A DNA stretch of 64,000 nt from an uncultured Parabacteroides sp. (GTDB lineage Bacteria > Bacteroidota > Bacteroidia > Bacteroidales > Tannerellaceae). A model generated the notes under the pieces. It was given only the letters and a program-made list of their open reading frames with translations. It was not told where the DNA came from and made no database searches. This document shows, piece after piece, positions 36,600 to 45,601 of this stretch (its first letter is position 1; every line of letters starts with the position of its first letter). The DNA lies in NCBI GenBank assembly GCA_944325355.1, contig CALUZS010000003.1:62001-126000 (forward strand). The letters run 5' to 3'. The translations under genes were made by a program, and so were the position numbers.

Positions 36600-37673
36600 A
36601 TGAAAATATTAAATGTTATACCTACTTTGGAAACAGGTGGAGCAGAGTGTTTTACAGTATATTTAACTAATGAATTAGTTCGACAGGGGTATAATTGCGA
36701 CATTGTTACGTTATTTGATGTTAATTCGGATAACGAACTACTTAAAAAGCTTAGCCCAAAGTCACATTTTTATTCGCTTCATAAGAAACTAGGCTTTGAT
36801 TTACGTTGCTTTTATAGATTGTATAAGTTCATTAAAAAAGGGGAGTATGATGTGGTTCATGCACATGTAGGAGCAATCCATTATATATTGCTATCAACGT
36901 TACTATTGAAGAATGTTAAATTTGTTGCAACTATTCATTCTGAGGCAAGACGTGAGGCAGGAAAAAATATCATGAAATGGATTCGTTTTTATATGTTTCG
37001 TCATAATAAATGTATTCCAGTTACTATATCTCTTGAATCAAAGATTTCTTTTGATGAATATTATAATATGGATGCTCTATTGGTTTATAATGGTGTTTCA
37101 GAATATACTGGAAGTGGTATTCCTTCTTTGAGAGATAATGAGGAGCAGATTATTTTTGTACATCCTGCAAGTTGCCAGCCAGTGAAGAATCAAAAACTAT
37201 TGATACGAGCTTTTGCAAAACTCGTAAAGGAATATCCGAATTCTAAAATGTTGTGGTTGGGTAGAAATACTACATATAAGTCTTTGTATGATGCATTACT
37301 TCCTCTAATGGTAGAACAATTTAAGTATATAGGAACTGTTCCTAATGTACGTGATTATTTAGTACAAGCAGATGCAATGTGTCTATCATCCCAAATGGAG
37401 GGTATGCCAATAACCATAATCGAGGCATTTTCTGTTGGATGTCCAGTCCTTTGTACACCTGTTGGTGGAATTGTCAATATGATTGAGGATGGTAAGAATG
37501 GGTTATTGTCTAATAATCTTTCTGTAGAAAATTATTATTTAATGTTGAAGCGATTTTGTGAATTGTCTTCAGCTCAGAAAAAACAGATGCGACAAAACTC
37601 TCACGAATCCTTTGCTAAATATTCTATTTGTAATACAGCAAAAGGGTATTTGCAAGTGTATAAAACTAAGTAG
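36600..37673 (+). CDS. GT4-family glycosyltransferase
   Basis: GT-B retaining glycosyltransferase. N-terminal IPTLETGGAECFTVYLTNEL (G-G-A-E acceptor loop), DVVHAHVGAIHYI; C-terminal domain with FVHPASCQPVKNQKLLIRAF and donor-binding SSQMEGMPITIIEAFSVGCP (E-x-x-x-x-x-x-E motif). Cytoplasmic, peripheral on the inner membrane. Donor and acceptor not predictable. 95 AT-rich bases separate it from the previous gene; no regulatory element was recognised there. Confidence 0.9.
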   Translation: MKILNVIPTLETGGAECFTVYLTNELVRQGYNCDIVTLFDVNSDNELLKKLSPKSHFYSLHKKLGFDLRCFYRLYKFIKKGEYDVVHAHVGAIHYILLSTLLLKNVKFVATIHSEARREAGKNIMKWIRFYMFRHNKCIPVTISLESKISFDEYYNMDALLVYNGVSEYTGSGIPSLRDNEEQIIFVHPASCQPVKNQKLLIRAFAKLVKEYPNSKMLWLGRNTTYKSLYDALLPLMVEQFKYIGTVPNVRDYLVQADAMCLSSQMEGMPITIIEAFSVGCPVLCTPVGGIVNMIEDGKNGLLSNNLSVENYYLMLKRFCELSSAQKKQMRQNSHESFAKYSICNTAKGYLQVYKTK

Positions 37674-37674
37674 T

Positions 37675-37764
37675 ATGAAGGAGATGCTTTTTAGAAGAAG
37701 CGAGGGGAATATTCATGTGCATAAGAATTTTTTAAGCGTTCAAAAATGGCATATTAAGGAATAA
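37675..37764 (+). other. Small ORF (29 codons) in a 205-base gap between glycosyltransferase genes
   Basis: ATG 37675 follows the preceding TAG by one base and is itself followed by an in-frame TAA at 37762-37764. The short product (MKEMLFRRSEGNIHVHK and 12 more residues) is not recognised. It could be chance or the remains of a lost gene. The rest of the gap, to 37878, holds no ORF; TACATTTG at 37861-37868 looks like a -7 box but is too near the next ATG. Confidence 0.25.
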
Positions 37765-37878
37765 AAACATAACCTTACTGCTGTAATTTTATGATATATT
37801 TAATAAGATGAAGCACCGAAAATAAATTTTTCCCTATGCAATACATCAAAGTTAAATGCTTACATTTGATTTTAATTT

Positions 37879-38979
37879 ATGAGAAAAAATAGAATTTTTA
37901 TGTCCCCTACTTATCCTACAGGAGGAATATCATCTTGGACAAAGCATATAAATACTTATATTGTGAGTAATAAAATAAAATATGTAGTGCATTTAGATAG
38001 TTCTATTTATTTTAAGAGGGCAGACTCAAATAAACTATTTATTGTATTAAGTGCTATATTAGATACAGCTTTTATTTTGTTTAAATATGTATATTATTTA
38101 TTAAAATACAAGCCTTATAAGGTTCATATAACAACATCTGCCTCTTTTTCTTTAATGAAAGATTTTTTCTTTTTGTTATTTGCAAAAATATTTAGAACTA
38201 AAGTCGTTTTCCATTACAGATTTGGACGTATTCCTGAATTGTCTGTTTCTAATACTTGGGAATGGAAGCTTTTAATTTTTATCGCACGAAGAGCAGATAA
38301 TCTTATAGTGATAGATAGATCTTCGTTTGATGTGGTAAAAGGAATAGAAGGTTTACAAAATAAATGTACATATATACCAAATCCTTGTTCTTCTGAGTTG
38401 GAACTTATTGCAAAAAAGGATGTTATTTCTAAAGATGGTAGTTTTATATTTGTTGGACATGTTATTCCTGCAAAAGGTGTTTATGAATTGGTTAAAGCTT
38501 TTACAAATATTGAAAATGAATTAAATTTGGAGATTATAGGTCTTTGTAGCGATAAAATAAAAATGGACTTGGAAAATTTAGCTAGAAGTAAAAATGATGG
38601 AACTTGGTTGAAGATTGTTGGAAATAAAGATATTAATTATGTTATAGATAGAATGGAACATTCTGAAGCTTTAATTTTACCATCTTATACAGAAGGATTT
38701 CCAAATGTTGTGTTGGAAGCAATGGCCTGCGGATGTCCTGTTTTGGCTACAGCTGTAGGTTCTATACCAGATATGTTGCTTTGTGAAAGCGAAGATTTGG
38801 CAAGTGGAATATGTTTCGAAAAAAAATCAGTAGATAGTTTAGTCTCTGCCATTGAGTTGTTTTTGAAGAAAGTTGCTCAAGAAAGATATTTGTATGCTGT
38901 TAATGGGAAGAAAAGAGTTTTATCATCATTTACACTAAATACTATATTCCCTTTATACGAGAAAATTTGGAATAGTTAA
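37879..38979 (+). CDS. GT4-family glycosyltransferase
   Basis: 366-residue GT-B glycosyltransferase. Begins FMSPTYPTGGISSWTKHI (acceptor-side G-G loop). C-terminal half: FIFVGHVIPAKGVYELVKAF, VGNKDINYVIDRM and LPSYTEGFPNVVLEAMACGC, the EGFPNVVLE donor motif of GT4. Strongly AT-rich. One of three GT4 enzymes in the locus. Four bases separate its stop from the next gene, which returns to more moderate base composition. Confidence 0.9.
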   Translation: MRKNRIFMSPTYPTGGISSWTKHINTYIVSNKIKYVVHLDSSIYFKRADSNKLFIVLSAILDTAFILFKYVYYLLKYKPYKVHITTSASFSLMKDFFFLLFAKIFRTKVVFHYRFGRIPELSVSNTWEWKLLIFIARRADNLIVIDRSSFDVVKGIEGLQNKCTYIPNPCSSELELIAKKDVISKDGSFIFVGHVIPAKGVYELVKAFTNIENELNLEIIGLCSDKIKMDLENLARSKNDGTWLKIVGNKDINYVIDRMEHSEALILPSYTEGFPNVVLEAMACGCPVLATAVGSIPDMLLCESEDLASGICFEKKSVDSLVSAIELFLKKVAQERYLYAVNGKKRVLSSFTLNTIFPLYEKIWNS

Positions 38980-38983
38980 AAAT

Positions 38984-40057
38984 ATGAGTGTATTTAAAGA
39001 CAAAGTCCTCCTAATTACTGGAGGCACCGGTTCATTTGGTAATGCTGTATTAAGAAGATTCTTGGATTCTGATATTAAAGAAATCCGTATTTTTAGTCGT
39101 GATGAGAAAAAGCAGGATGATATGCGTCATGCATTGCAAAATCCTAAAGTGAAATTTTATATTGGGAATGTACGGAATAAAACATCCGTAGATATTGCTA
39201 TGCGTGGAGTAGATTATGTCTTTTCTGCAGCTGCGTTAAAACAAGTTCCTAGTTGTGAGTTTTTCCCGATGGAAGCGACGTATACGAATGTGATAGGAAC
39301 TGAAAATGTGTTATTATCTGCTATTGAGCATGGAGTAAAAAATGTAGTTGTCCTTTCTACCGATAAAGCGGCTTATCCTATTAATGCAATGGGTATATCC
39401 AAGGCTTTGATGGAAAAAGTGGCAATTGCAAAGGGGCGTGAATTAGGTGAAAATGCGGCTACAACTATATGTTGTACGCGTTATGGTAATGTAATGGCAA
39501 GCCGTGGTTCAGTAATTCCTTTGTGGGTTGAACAGATGCAGCAAGGCAAGCCTATTACCATTACAGATCCTAATATGACACGTTTTATGATGACGTTGGA
39601 TGATGCTGTGGATTTGGTGGTTTATGCTTTTCAGCATGGGCATAATGGGGATTTGTTTGTACAGAAAGCTCCTGCTGCAACATTGTCTGTTTTGGCACAG
39701 GCATTGAAGGAAATTTATGCAAAGATTGATCCGAAGTATGGGGAAACTGAAGTGAAAGTAATCGGTACCCGCCATGGGGAAAAGTTGTATGAAACATTGG
39801 TAACCCGTGAAGAAATGGCAAAGGCTATTGATATGGGAAACTATTATCGTATTCCATGCGACAATCGTGATTTGAATTATGATAAATATTTTGTGGAGGG
39901 AAATGAAACTGTTTCGAAAATAGAAGATTATCATAGTCATAATACCAATCGCTTAGATGTAGAAGGTATGAAGAAACAGTTGATGCGTTTACGTTTTATT
40001 CAAGAAGATTTAGGTTTGATACCTCGGGCAAAATCTAAAGAAATCAGATCAGAATAA
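38984..40057 (+). CDS. capE: UDP-GlcNAc 4,6-dehydratase/5-epimerase (CapE/FnlA/WbjB)
   Basis: First enzyme of UDP-N-acetyl-L-fucosamine synthesis. SDR domain: ITGGTGSFGNAVLRRFL, IFSRDEKKQDDMRHAL, YIGNVRNKTSVD, FSAAALKQVPSCEFFPMEA, STDKAAYPINAMGISKA with Met in place of the catalytic Tyr (as in CapE), then TRYGNVMASRGSVIPLW and GTRHGEKLYETL. 357 residues fits CapE. Its partners capF and capG follow, with an acyltransferase gene inserted between them. Confidence 0.9.
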   Translation: MSVFKDKVLLITGGTGSFGNAVLRRFLDSDIKEIRIFSRDEKKQDDMRHALQNPKVKFYIGNVRNKTSVDIAMRGVDYVFSAAALKQVPSCEFFPMEATYTNVIGTENVLLSAIEHGVKNVVVLSTDKAAYPINAMGISKALMEKVAIAKGRELGENAATTICCTRYGNVMASRGSVIPLWVEQMQQGKPITITDPNMTRFMMTLDDAVDLVVYAFQHGHNGDLFVQKAPAATLSVLAQALKEIYAKIDPKYGETEVKVIGTRHGEKLYETLVTREEMAKAIDMGNYYRIPCDNRDLNYDKYFVEGNETVSKIEDYHSHNTNRLDVEGMKKQLMRLRFIQEDLGLIPRAKSKEIRSE

Positions 40058-40059
40058 TT

Positions 40060-41256
40060 ATGCGAATATTGGTAACAGGAGCAAAAGGTTTTGTAGGCAA
40101 AAATCTTTGTGCTCAATTGAACAATATCAAGGATGGTAAGGCTAAAAATTATCCGGTCGTTGTTACTGAGGTAATGGAGTATGATTTGGATACCGATCCT
40201 GCTTTGTTGGATACTTATTGTCAGAAAGCTGATTTTGTATTTAACTTAGCTGGTGTAAATCGGCCTAAAGATCAGGCAGAATTTATGGAAGGTAATTTTG
40301 GTTTTGCTTCTACTTTGCTGGATACGTTGAAGAAATATAAGAATATTTGTCCGGTTATGTTGTCCAGTTCGATTCAGGCTACTCTGATCGGGCGTTATGG
40401 AACCTCTGATTATGGTAAGTCTAAGTTGGCAGGTGAGGAACTTTTCTTTACTTACGCTCAGGAGATAGGTGCTAAGGTTTTAATCTATCGTTTCCCGAAT
40501 TTATTTGGGAAATGGTGTCGCCCGAACTATAACAGTGCTGTTGCAACTTTCTGTTATAATATTGCTCATGATTTACCTATTCAGGTGAATGATTGCTCTA
40601 CACTATTGGAATTGTTGTATATTGATGATTTGGTAGAAGAGATGATTACTGCTTTGCAGGGTAAAGAACATCATTGTGAATTTGATGGGGTAGAAACTGT
40701 TTTAAAGGCAGATGGACGCTATTGTGCGGTTCCAACTACACACAAAGTAACTTTGGGTGAAATCGTAGATTTATTGCATCAGTTCGCTGAGCAACCGACA
40801 ACTTTGGTTATTCCGGAGATTCCGTTTAATTCTTTTGCCAAGAAGCTTTATTCTACTTATTTGTCTTATTTGCCAAAAGAAAAGGTCGCTTTTCCATTAA
40901 AGATGAATGTAGATTCTCGAGGAAGCTTTACGGAATTGCTTCGTTCGAAAAACAGTGGTCAAGTTAGTATTAATATTTCGAAACCAGGTATAACAAAAGG
41001 ACAACATTGGCATCATACCAAATGGGAGTTCTTTATAGTAGTCAGTGGTCATGGTTTGATTCAACAGCGGAAAATCGGTAGCGATGAAGTAATCGAGTTT
41101 GAAGTAAGTGGGGATAAGATTGAAGCAGTTCACATGGTACCGGGTTATACGCATAATATTATTAATTTAAGCGAAACTGAGAATCTGGTAACGGTTATGT
41201 GGGCTAATGAAGCATTTGATCCGAATAATCCGGATACATTTTTCGAGATAGTATAA
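40060..41256 (+). CDS. capF: CapF/FnlB-type reductase with C-terminal cupin
   Basis: Second step of UDP-L-FucNAc synthesis: reduces the 4-keto intermediate. N-terminal SDR: VTGAKGFVGKNLCAQL, FNLAGVNRPKDQAEF, SSSIQATLIGRYGTSDYGKSK (S and Y-x-x-x-K present). C-terminal cupin from about residue 285: VDSRGSFTELL, GQHWHHTKWEFFIVVSGHG (metal His) and HMVPGYTHNIINLS. The fusion is diagnostic for CapF. Starts 3 bases after capE. Confidence 0.92.
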   Translation: MRILVTGAKGFVGKNLCAQLNNIKDGKAKNYPVVVTEVMEYDLDTDPALLDTYCQKADFVFNLAGVNRPKDQAEFMEGNFGFASTLLDTLKKYKNICPVMLSSSIQATLIGRYGTSDYGKSKLAGEELFFTYAQEIGAKVLIYRFPNLFGKWCRPNYNSAVATFCYNIAHDLPIQVNDCSTLLELLYIDDLVEEMITALQGKEHHCEFDGVETVLKADGRYCAVPTTHKVTLGEIVDLLHQFAEQPTTLVIPEIPFNSFAKKLYSTYLSYLPKEKVAFPLKMNVDSRGSFTELLRSKNSGQVSINISKPGITKGQHWHHTKWEFFIVVSGHGLIQQRKIGSDEVIEFEVSGDKIEAVHMVPGYTHNIINLSETENLVTVMWANEAFDPNNPDTFFEIV

Positions 41257-41269
41257 ATAATATTAACAT

Positions 41270-42288
41270 ATGATTTCTAGAGAAAATAATTTTGATATAA
41301 TTCGATTAATAGCGGCTTTAGAAGTTGCAATAGGACATATATTTACCCATCTAAAAATAGAACAAGATTTAGATAATATTTTGATTTTACCTTTTCGTGG
41401 CGTTATTGTTTTTTTGTTGTTAGCGGTTTCTTAATAACAGCTTCCTTAGATAGAAATAAGGATATAAAGCTCTACTTACGGAATAGGTTATTACGAATTG
41501 TTCCAGCATTATGGATATCGTTTGTTTTATTGTTTATTATTCTTTGTATATTTGGGTTTATTAATACAGAAACTATAAAGAAATCATCATTATGGTTTTG
41601 GTTTATAGGTCAATTGACTATTTTTCAATATTATACCCCCGATGTTTTAAGAACATTTGGTGTTGGTTGTCCTAATGGTAGTTTATGGACTATTCCTATA
41701 GAATTTATATTTTATCTTTTACTTCCGATCCTTTTTTTCTTTAAGAAAAGAAATATAATTTTGTTTTTATGTTTTGTGTTGTCGATATTTATTAATATAT
41801 GTTTGTATAATAGTGATTCTAGTGGATTAATATATAAACTATTAAGTGTCTCAGTATTCCCCTGGTTATATATTTTTCTTTTTGGTAGTTTAATATATTT
41901 AAATTGGACTAAATTGAGGTTTTTGTTTGAAGGTAAGGCTTTTTATTATTTTGTTAGTTATCTTTTATATGTAAGTCTTATATCAGAACCTTCTTATTAT
42001 ATAACTTCAATAGAAGTATTAGGTAGTAATTTATTATTGGGCTGTTTAACTATATCATTAGCTTTTACAAAAGTTTCAATTGGAAAAAGCTTGAGGGGTT
42101 TTGACTTATCATACGGACTTTATGTATATCATATGATTGTTGTTAATATTTTTGTTCAAATGGGGTTATTGTATGAAATCAAATATGCAATTACTGTATT
42201 GGTAATATCTATGATTTTAGGAGCCATATCTTGGTTCTTTATAGAAAAGAGGGTATTAAGTTTAAAGAATAAATTATTATGGCATTGA
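41270..42288 (+). pseudogene. Acyltransferase-3 family gene with a one-base frameshift in a T7 tract
   Basis: Integral-membrane O-acyltransferase of the capsule locus, split by a frameshift. Frame 1 from ATG 41270 reads MISRENNFDIIRLIAALEVA (typical acyltransferase-3 start), then FRGVIVF, and stops at 41432-41434 after 54 codons. A -1 shift at T7 (41409-41415) restores FFVVSGFLITASL, the conserved VSGFLI segment, and the frame runs on to 42288 through RNRLLRIVPALW, NGSLWTIPIEF and a final YGLYVYHMIVVN with several membrane segments. Restored length is 339 residues, normal for the family. May be a real mutation, phase variation, or expressed by ribosomal slippage. Its end overlaps the next start by 10 bases. 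Confidence 0.85.
41409..41415 (+). repeat. T7 tract at the frameshift; slippery heptamer T-TTT-TTG
   Basis: Frame-1 codons here are GTT (41408), TTT, TTG, so the bases from 41410 read T TTT TTG, a -1 slippery arrangement. One added T, or a -1 slip, gives TTT TTT GTT and rejoins the acyltransferase frame. Confidence 0.85.
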
Positions 42289-43463
42289 GCTTACAAGATT
42301 TAAATGTTAGTTTTACCAATAATGGAAAGTTAAAGTTACTTATCATTGTGGGTACACGTCCGGAGATTATCCGTTTGGCAGCTGTGATTAATAAATGCCG
42401 AAAATATTTTGATTGTATTTTGGCGCATACCGGACAGAATTATGATTATAATCTGAATGGAGTTTTCTTTAAAGATCTGAAGCTGGCTGATCCTGAAGTT
42501 TATTTGGATGCGGTAGGCGAAGATTTGGGAGCGACTATGGGTAATATTATCGATAAAAGTTATAAACTGATGGTTCAGATTAAACCGGATGCCGTTTTGG
42601 TATTAGGGGATACAAACTCTTGTCTGAGTGTAATCGGAGCAAAACGCTTACATATTCCAATTTTCCACATGGAAGCCGGAAACCGTTGTTTTGATGAATG
42701 CCTTCCAGAGGAAACAAACCGTCGTATTGTAGATATTATCAGTGATGTAAATATTTGCTATAGTGAACATGCCCGTCGTTATTTGAATGCCAGCAATGTT
42801 GCTCCTCAGAGAACGTATGTAAGCGGTTCGCCTATGGCGGAAGTATTGCATAATAATTTGGCGGAAATTCAGGCAAGTGATGTTCATGCTCGTTTAGGAT
42901 TAGAGAAAGGAAAATATATTCTATTGAGTGCTCATCGAGAAGAAAATATAGATACGGAAAAGAACTTTATTTCTCTCTTTACAGCTATTAATAGAATGGC
43001 AGAGAAGTATGATATGCCAATTCTTTACAGTTGCCATCCACGAAGTAGAAAGCGTTTGGATGCAAGTGGATTTCAATTGGATAAGCGTGTTATCCGTCAG
43101 GATCCGTTAGGCTTTCATGATTACAATTGTCTTCAGATGAATGCCTTTGCTGTGGTTTCGGATAGTGGAACTTTGCCAGAAGAAAGTTCGTTCTTTACTT
43201 CTGTCGGTCATCCATTCCCAGCCGTATGTATTCGTACATCCACAGAACGACCGGAAGCATTGGATAAAGGTTGTTTTATTTTGGCTGGTATTGATGAACA
43301 TTCTCTTTTGCAGGCTGTAGATACAGCGGTGGAAATGAATAAGGAAGGTGATCATGGTTTGCCGGTTCCTAATTATGTGGATGAGAATGTTTCTACGAAA
43401 GTGGTTAAATTGATCCAGTCTTATACTGGGTTGGTTGATAAGATGGTTTGGAGGAAGTATTAA
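42279..43463 (+). CDS. capG: Non-hydrolysing UDP-HexNAc 2-epimerase (CapG/FnlC type)
   Basis: WecB-fold 2-epimerase, third step to UDP-L-FucNAc. VGTRPEIIRLAAVI, AHTGQNYDYNLNGVFF, LVLGDTNSCLS, HMEAGNRCFDECLPEETNRR, SAHREENIDTEKNF and SDSGTLPEESSFF are all present. The N-D-E-C-L-P and 'FDECLPEETNR' form is that of the CapG/FnlC subgroup rather than WecB itself. 394 residues. Completes the CapE-CapF-CapG set; the acyltransferase in between overlaps its start. Confidence 0.9.
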   Translation: MALSLQDLNVSFTNNGKLKLLIIVGTRPEIIRLAAVINKCRKYFDCILAHTGQNYDYNLNGVFFKDLKLADPEVYLDAVGEDLGATMGNIIDKSYKLMVQIKPDAVLVLGDTNSCLSVIGAKRLHIPIFHMEAGNRCFDECLPEETNRRIVDIISDVNICYSEHARRYLNASNVAPQRTYVSGSPMAEVLHNNLAEIQASDVHARLGLEKGKYILLSAHREENIDTEKNFISLFTAINRMAEKYDMPILYSCHPRSRKRLDASGFQLDKRVIRQDPLGFHDYNCLQMNAFAVVSDSGTLPEESSFFTSVGHPFPAVCIRTSTERPEALDKGCFILAGIDEHSLLQAVDTAVEMNKEGDHGLPVPNYVDENVSTKVVKLIQSYTGLVDKMVWRKY

Positions 43464-43470
43464 TTTGTAT

Positions 43471-43507
43471 AAGGTGATGTATTATAATAATCTTAATACA
43501 TTACCTT
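43471..43507 (+). other. Hairpin just upstream of the WbuB-like gene
   Basis: AAGGTGATGTATTA (43471-43484) and TAATACATTACCTT (43494-43507) form a 14-bp stem with one G-T pair and a 9-base loop, ending 8 bases before ATG 43516. No T-run follows on this strand. It could hide the ribosome-binding site or slow polymerase. Confidence 0.6.
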
Positions 43508-43515
43508 AAATTAGA

Positions 43516-44706
43516 ATGATATTAATGAAGCGAATTTGGATAGTTACAGAACTCTTTTATCCGGAAGAAACATCTACTGCCTATATTTTAACAAGAATAG
43601 CTCAGAAGCTTACTGAAAAGTATGAGGTATATGTAATAACAGGATCTGCATCTTTGGATAAGGAAGAGATTGAATGTAATAATATCAAGGTATTTAGAGT
43701 TAGAAACTTTAATTTGGATAAGAATAAGTTGTTAACGAGATTGATTCGTTTTATTTTATTAAGTATTCAGATTTCATTTTCTCTTTTGTGTAAATTGAAA
43801 AAAGAAGATAAAGTCCTTGTGGTTACTAATCCGGCCCTTTTATTACTATTAGTATCTTTAATAAAGAAGATAAAAGGAAATACATTATATATATTAGTTC
43901 ACGATGTATTTCCTGAGAATTTAATTCCAAGTCATATTCTTACTTCATCAAAAACTTTTATATATAAAATTTTGAAGATTTGTTTTGATCAAGCATATAA
44001 GGAAGCAGATCTGTTAATTGCTATAGGTCGAGATATGAAAGCTCTTTTACAAGAAAAAATTAGTGGTAGAAGATGTGTTTCTTCTATTGAAATAATTGAA
44101 AATTGGGCAGAATCTTCTTTAATTCAAAAAAATATGAAAGAGACAGTTATCTCGAATAAAAAAACAACAATTGAAATACAATATGCGGGTAATTTAGGGC
44201 GTGTGCAGGGTCTGATGGAACTTCTAGATATTATAGCTTCTATCAATAATCGAAAGTTGAATTTTTCTTTTTGGGGAAATGGTGCAATTAAAAATAAAAT
44301 GTTCGATTTTGTCAGAGAGAAGTGTATTCAAAATGTAACTTTTTGTGGTCCATATAAAAGAAGCGAACAATGGAATATTTTATCTAGTTGTGATATAGCA
44401 ATTGTAACACTTTCTGAAGGAATGTATGGATTAGGAGTTCCGTCTAAGTCTTATAATATAATGGCTGTAGGTAAACCTATATTGTTTATAGGTGATTTGC
44501 AGAGTGAAATTGCTTTGCTTATAAAGGAACATGATATAGGATATTGTTTTGATGCTAAAGATAGAGATGGCATAAGAAACTTTTTACTTCGATTAGACTT
44601 GGATCAGCTCTTTTTTTTGAAAGAAAAGGGATTGAAGGCAAGAAGGTTAGTGGAAGATAATTTTTCAGAAGCGAAAATATTGGATAAATATATACAAATA
44701 TTATGA
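43516..44706 (+). CDS. GT4-family glycosyltransferase, WbuB-like (probable L-FucNAc transferase)
   Basis: GT-B enzyme of the WbuB group: WIVTELFYPEETSTAYILTR at the N-terminus, TNPALLLLLVSLI, LVHDVFPENLIPSHI, then QYAGNLGRVQGLMELL and SEGMYGLGVPSKSYNIMAVG near the C-terminus. WbuB proteins transfer L-FucNAc to the lipid-linked first sugar in O-antigens, which fits the adjacent CapE-F-G genes. ATG 43525 is an alternative start. Its stop overlaps the next gene by 4 bases (ATGA). Confidence 0.85.
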   Translation: MILMKRIWIVTELFYPEETSTAYILTRIAQKLTEKYEVYVITGSASLDKEEIECNNIKVFRVRNFNLDKNKLLTRLIRFILLSIQISFSLLCKLKKEDKVLVVTNPALLLLLVSLIKKIKGNTLYILVHDVFPENLIPSHILTSSKTFIYKILKICFDQAYKEADLLIAIGRDMKALLQEKISGRRCVSSIEIIENWAESSLIQKNMKETVISNKKTTIEIQYAGNLGRVQGLMELLDIIASINNRKLNFSFWGNGAIKNKMFDFVREKCIQNVTFCGPYKRSEQWNILSSCDIAIVTLSEGMYGLGVPSKSYNIMAVGKPILFIGDLQSEIALLIKEHDIGYCFDAKDRDGIRNFLLRLDLDQLFFLKEKGLKARRLVEDNFSEAKILDKYIQIL

Positions 44707-45599
44707 AGTTATTGTTTACTGGTGCTTCAGGTTTCTTGGGAAGAAATATTAAGGGTATTTTAGAACAATCCTATCAGGTGGAAACAATAGGGTTGACAAA
44801 GGGTGATAATTTATTTATTGATCTCTCAAGAGAAATACCATCTTTTAATGAAAGTTTTGATATTGTATTACATGCAGCAGGAAAGGCTCATGTTATCCCT
44901 AAGACAAAAGAAGAAAAACAAGCCTTTTTTGATATAAATTTTCAAGGAACAAAAAATCTTTGTGCAGCATTAGAGAAAAGTGGGGTTCCGAAAGCTTTTA
45001 TTTTTATTAGTACAGTGGCAGTTTATGGTTGTGAGTCTGGAGAATTAATAACAGAAGAACATCAGTTAAACGGAACAACACCTTATGCGAAAAGTAAAAT
45101 AATGGCAGAGGAGTATTTACAAGATTGGTGTTCGAAGAACCAAGTAACATTGAGTATTTTGCGCCCTTCTTTGATAGCAGGAACTAATCCTCCAGGTAAT
45201 TTAGGTGCTATGATTCAAGGCATTCAGAATGGTAAATATTTGAGTATAGCAGGAGGTAAAGCAAGGAAAAGTATTTTGATGGTAGAAGATATAGCTTATT
45301 TGATTCCTTTATTGGTTGAAAAAGGAGGAATTTATAATGTATGTGATGATGAACATCCTACATTTCGTACTTTAGAAGCAGTTATTTGTGGACAATTAGG
45401 AAAAACTTTACCAATATCAATTCCTAATTGGCTAGCTAAATGTTTTGCTCTTGTTGGTGATTGTTTGGGAGAGAAGACTCCAATTAATACTTTAAAACTA
45501 AGAAAAATAACAGAATCATTGACTTTTAGTAATGAAAAAGCCAAAAGAGAACTGAATTGGAAACCTTTGTCTGTAATAGAAAATTTTAAAATAAGATAA
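44703..45599 (+). CDS. NAD-dependent 4-reductase/epimerase (WbpV-like)
   Basis: Extended SDR of 298 residues: FTGASGFLGRNIKGIL, VLHAAGKAHVIPKTKEEKQ, FISTVAVYGCESGELITEEH, TPYAKSKIMAEEYL (Y-x-x-x-K) and RPSLIAGTNPPGNLGAMI. HAAGKAHV and the NPPGN segment are typical of the WbpV/WbuV group, which reduce UDP-4-keto-6-deoxy-GlcNAc to UDP-QuiNAc or -FucNAc. It would use the product of the WbpM-like enzyme (27273-29201) and feed the WbpL-like transferase two genes downstream. Overlaps the previous gene by 4 bases. Confidence 0.82.
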   Translation: MKLLFTGASGFLGRNIKGILEQSYQVETIGLTKGDNLFIDLSREIPSFNESFDIVLHAAGKAHVIPKTKEEKQAFFDINFQGTKNLCAALEKSGVPKAFIFISTVAVYGCESGELITEEHQLNGTTPYAKSKIMAEEYLQDWCSKNQVTLSILRPSLIAGTNPPGNLGAMIQGIQNGKYLSIAGGKARKSILMVEDIAYLIPLLVEKGGIYNVCDDEHPTFRTLEAVICGQLGKTLPISIPNWLAKCFALVGDCLGEKTPINTLKLRKITESLTFSNEKAKRELNWKPLSVIENFKIR

Positions 45600-45601
45600 T
45601 T

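Noticed and set aside
37861..37868. TACATTTG as an internal capsule promoter
   Set aside because: It lies only 10 bases before the ATG at 37879, which would give an essentially leaderless mRNA, and there is no -33 box; probably chance in AT-rich DNA.
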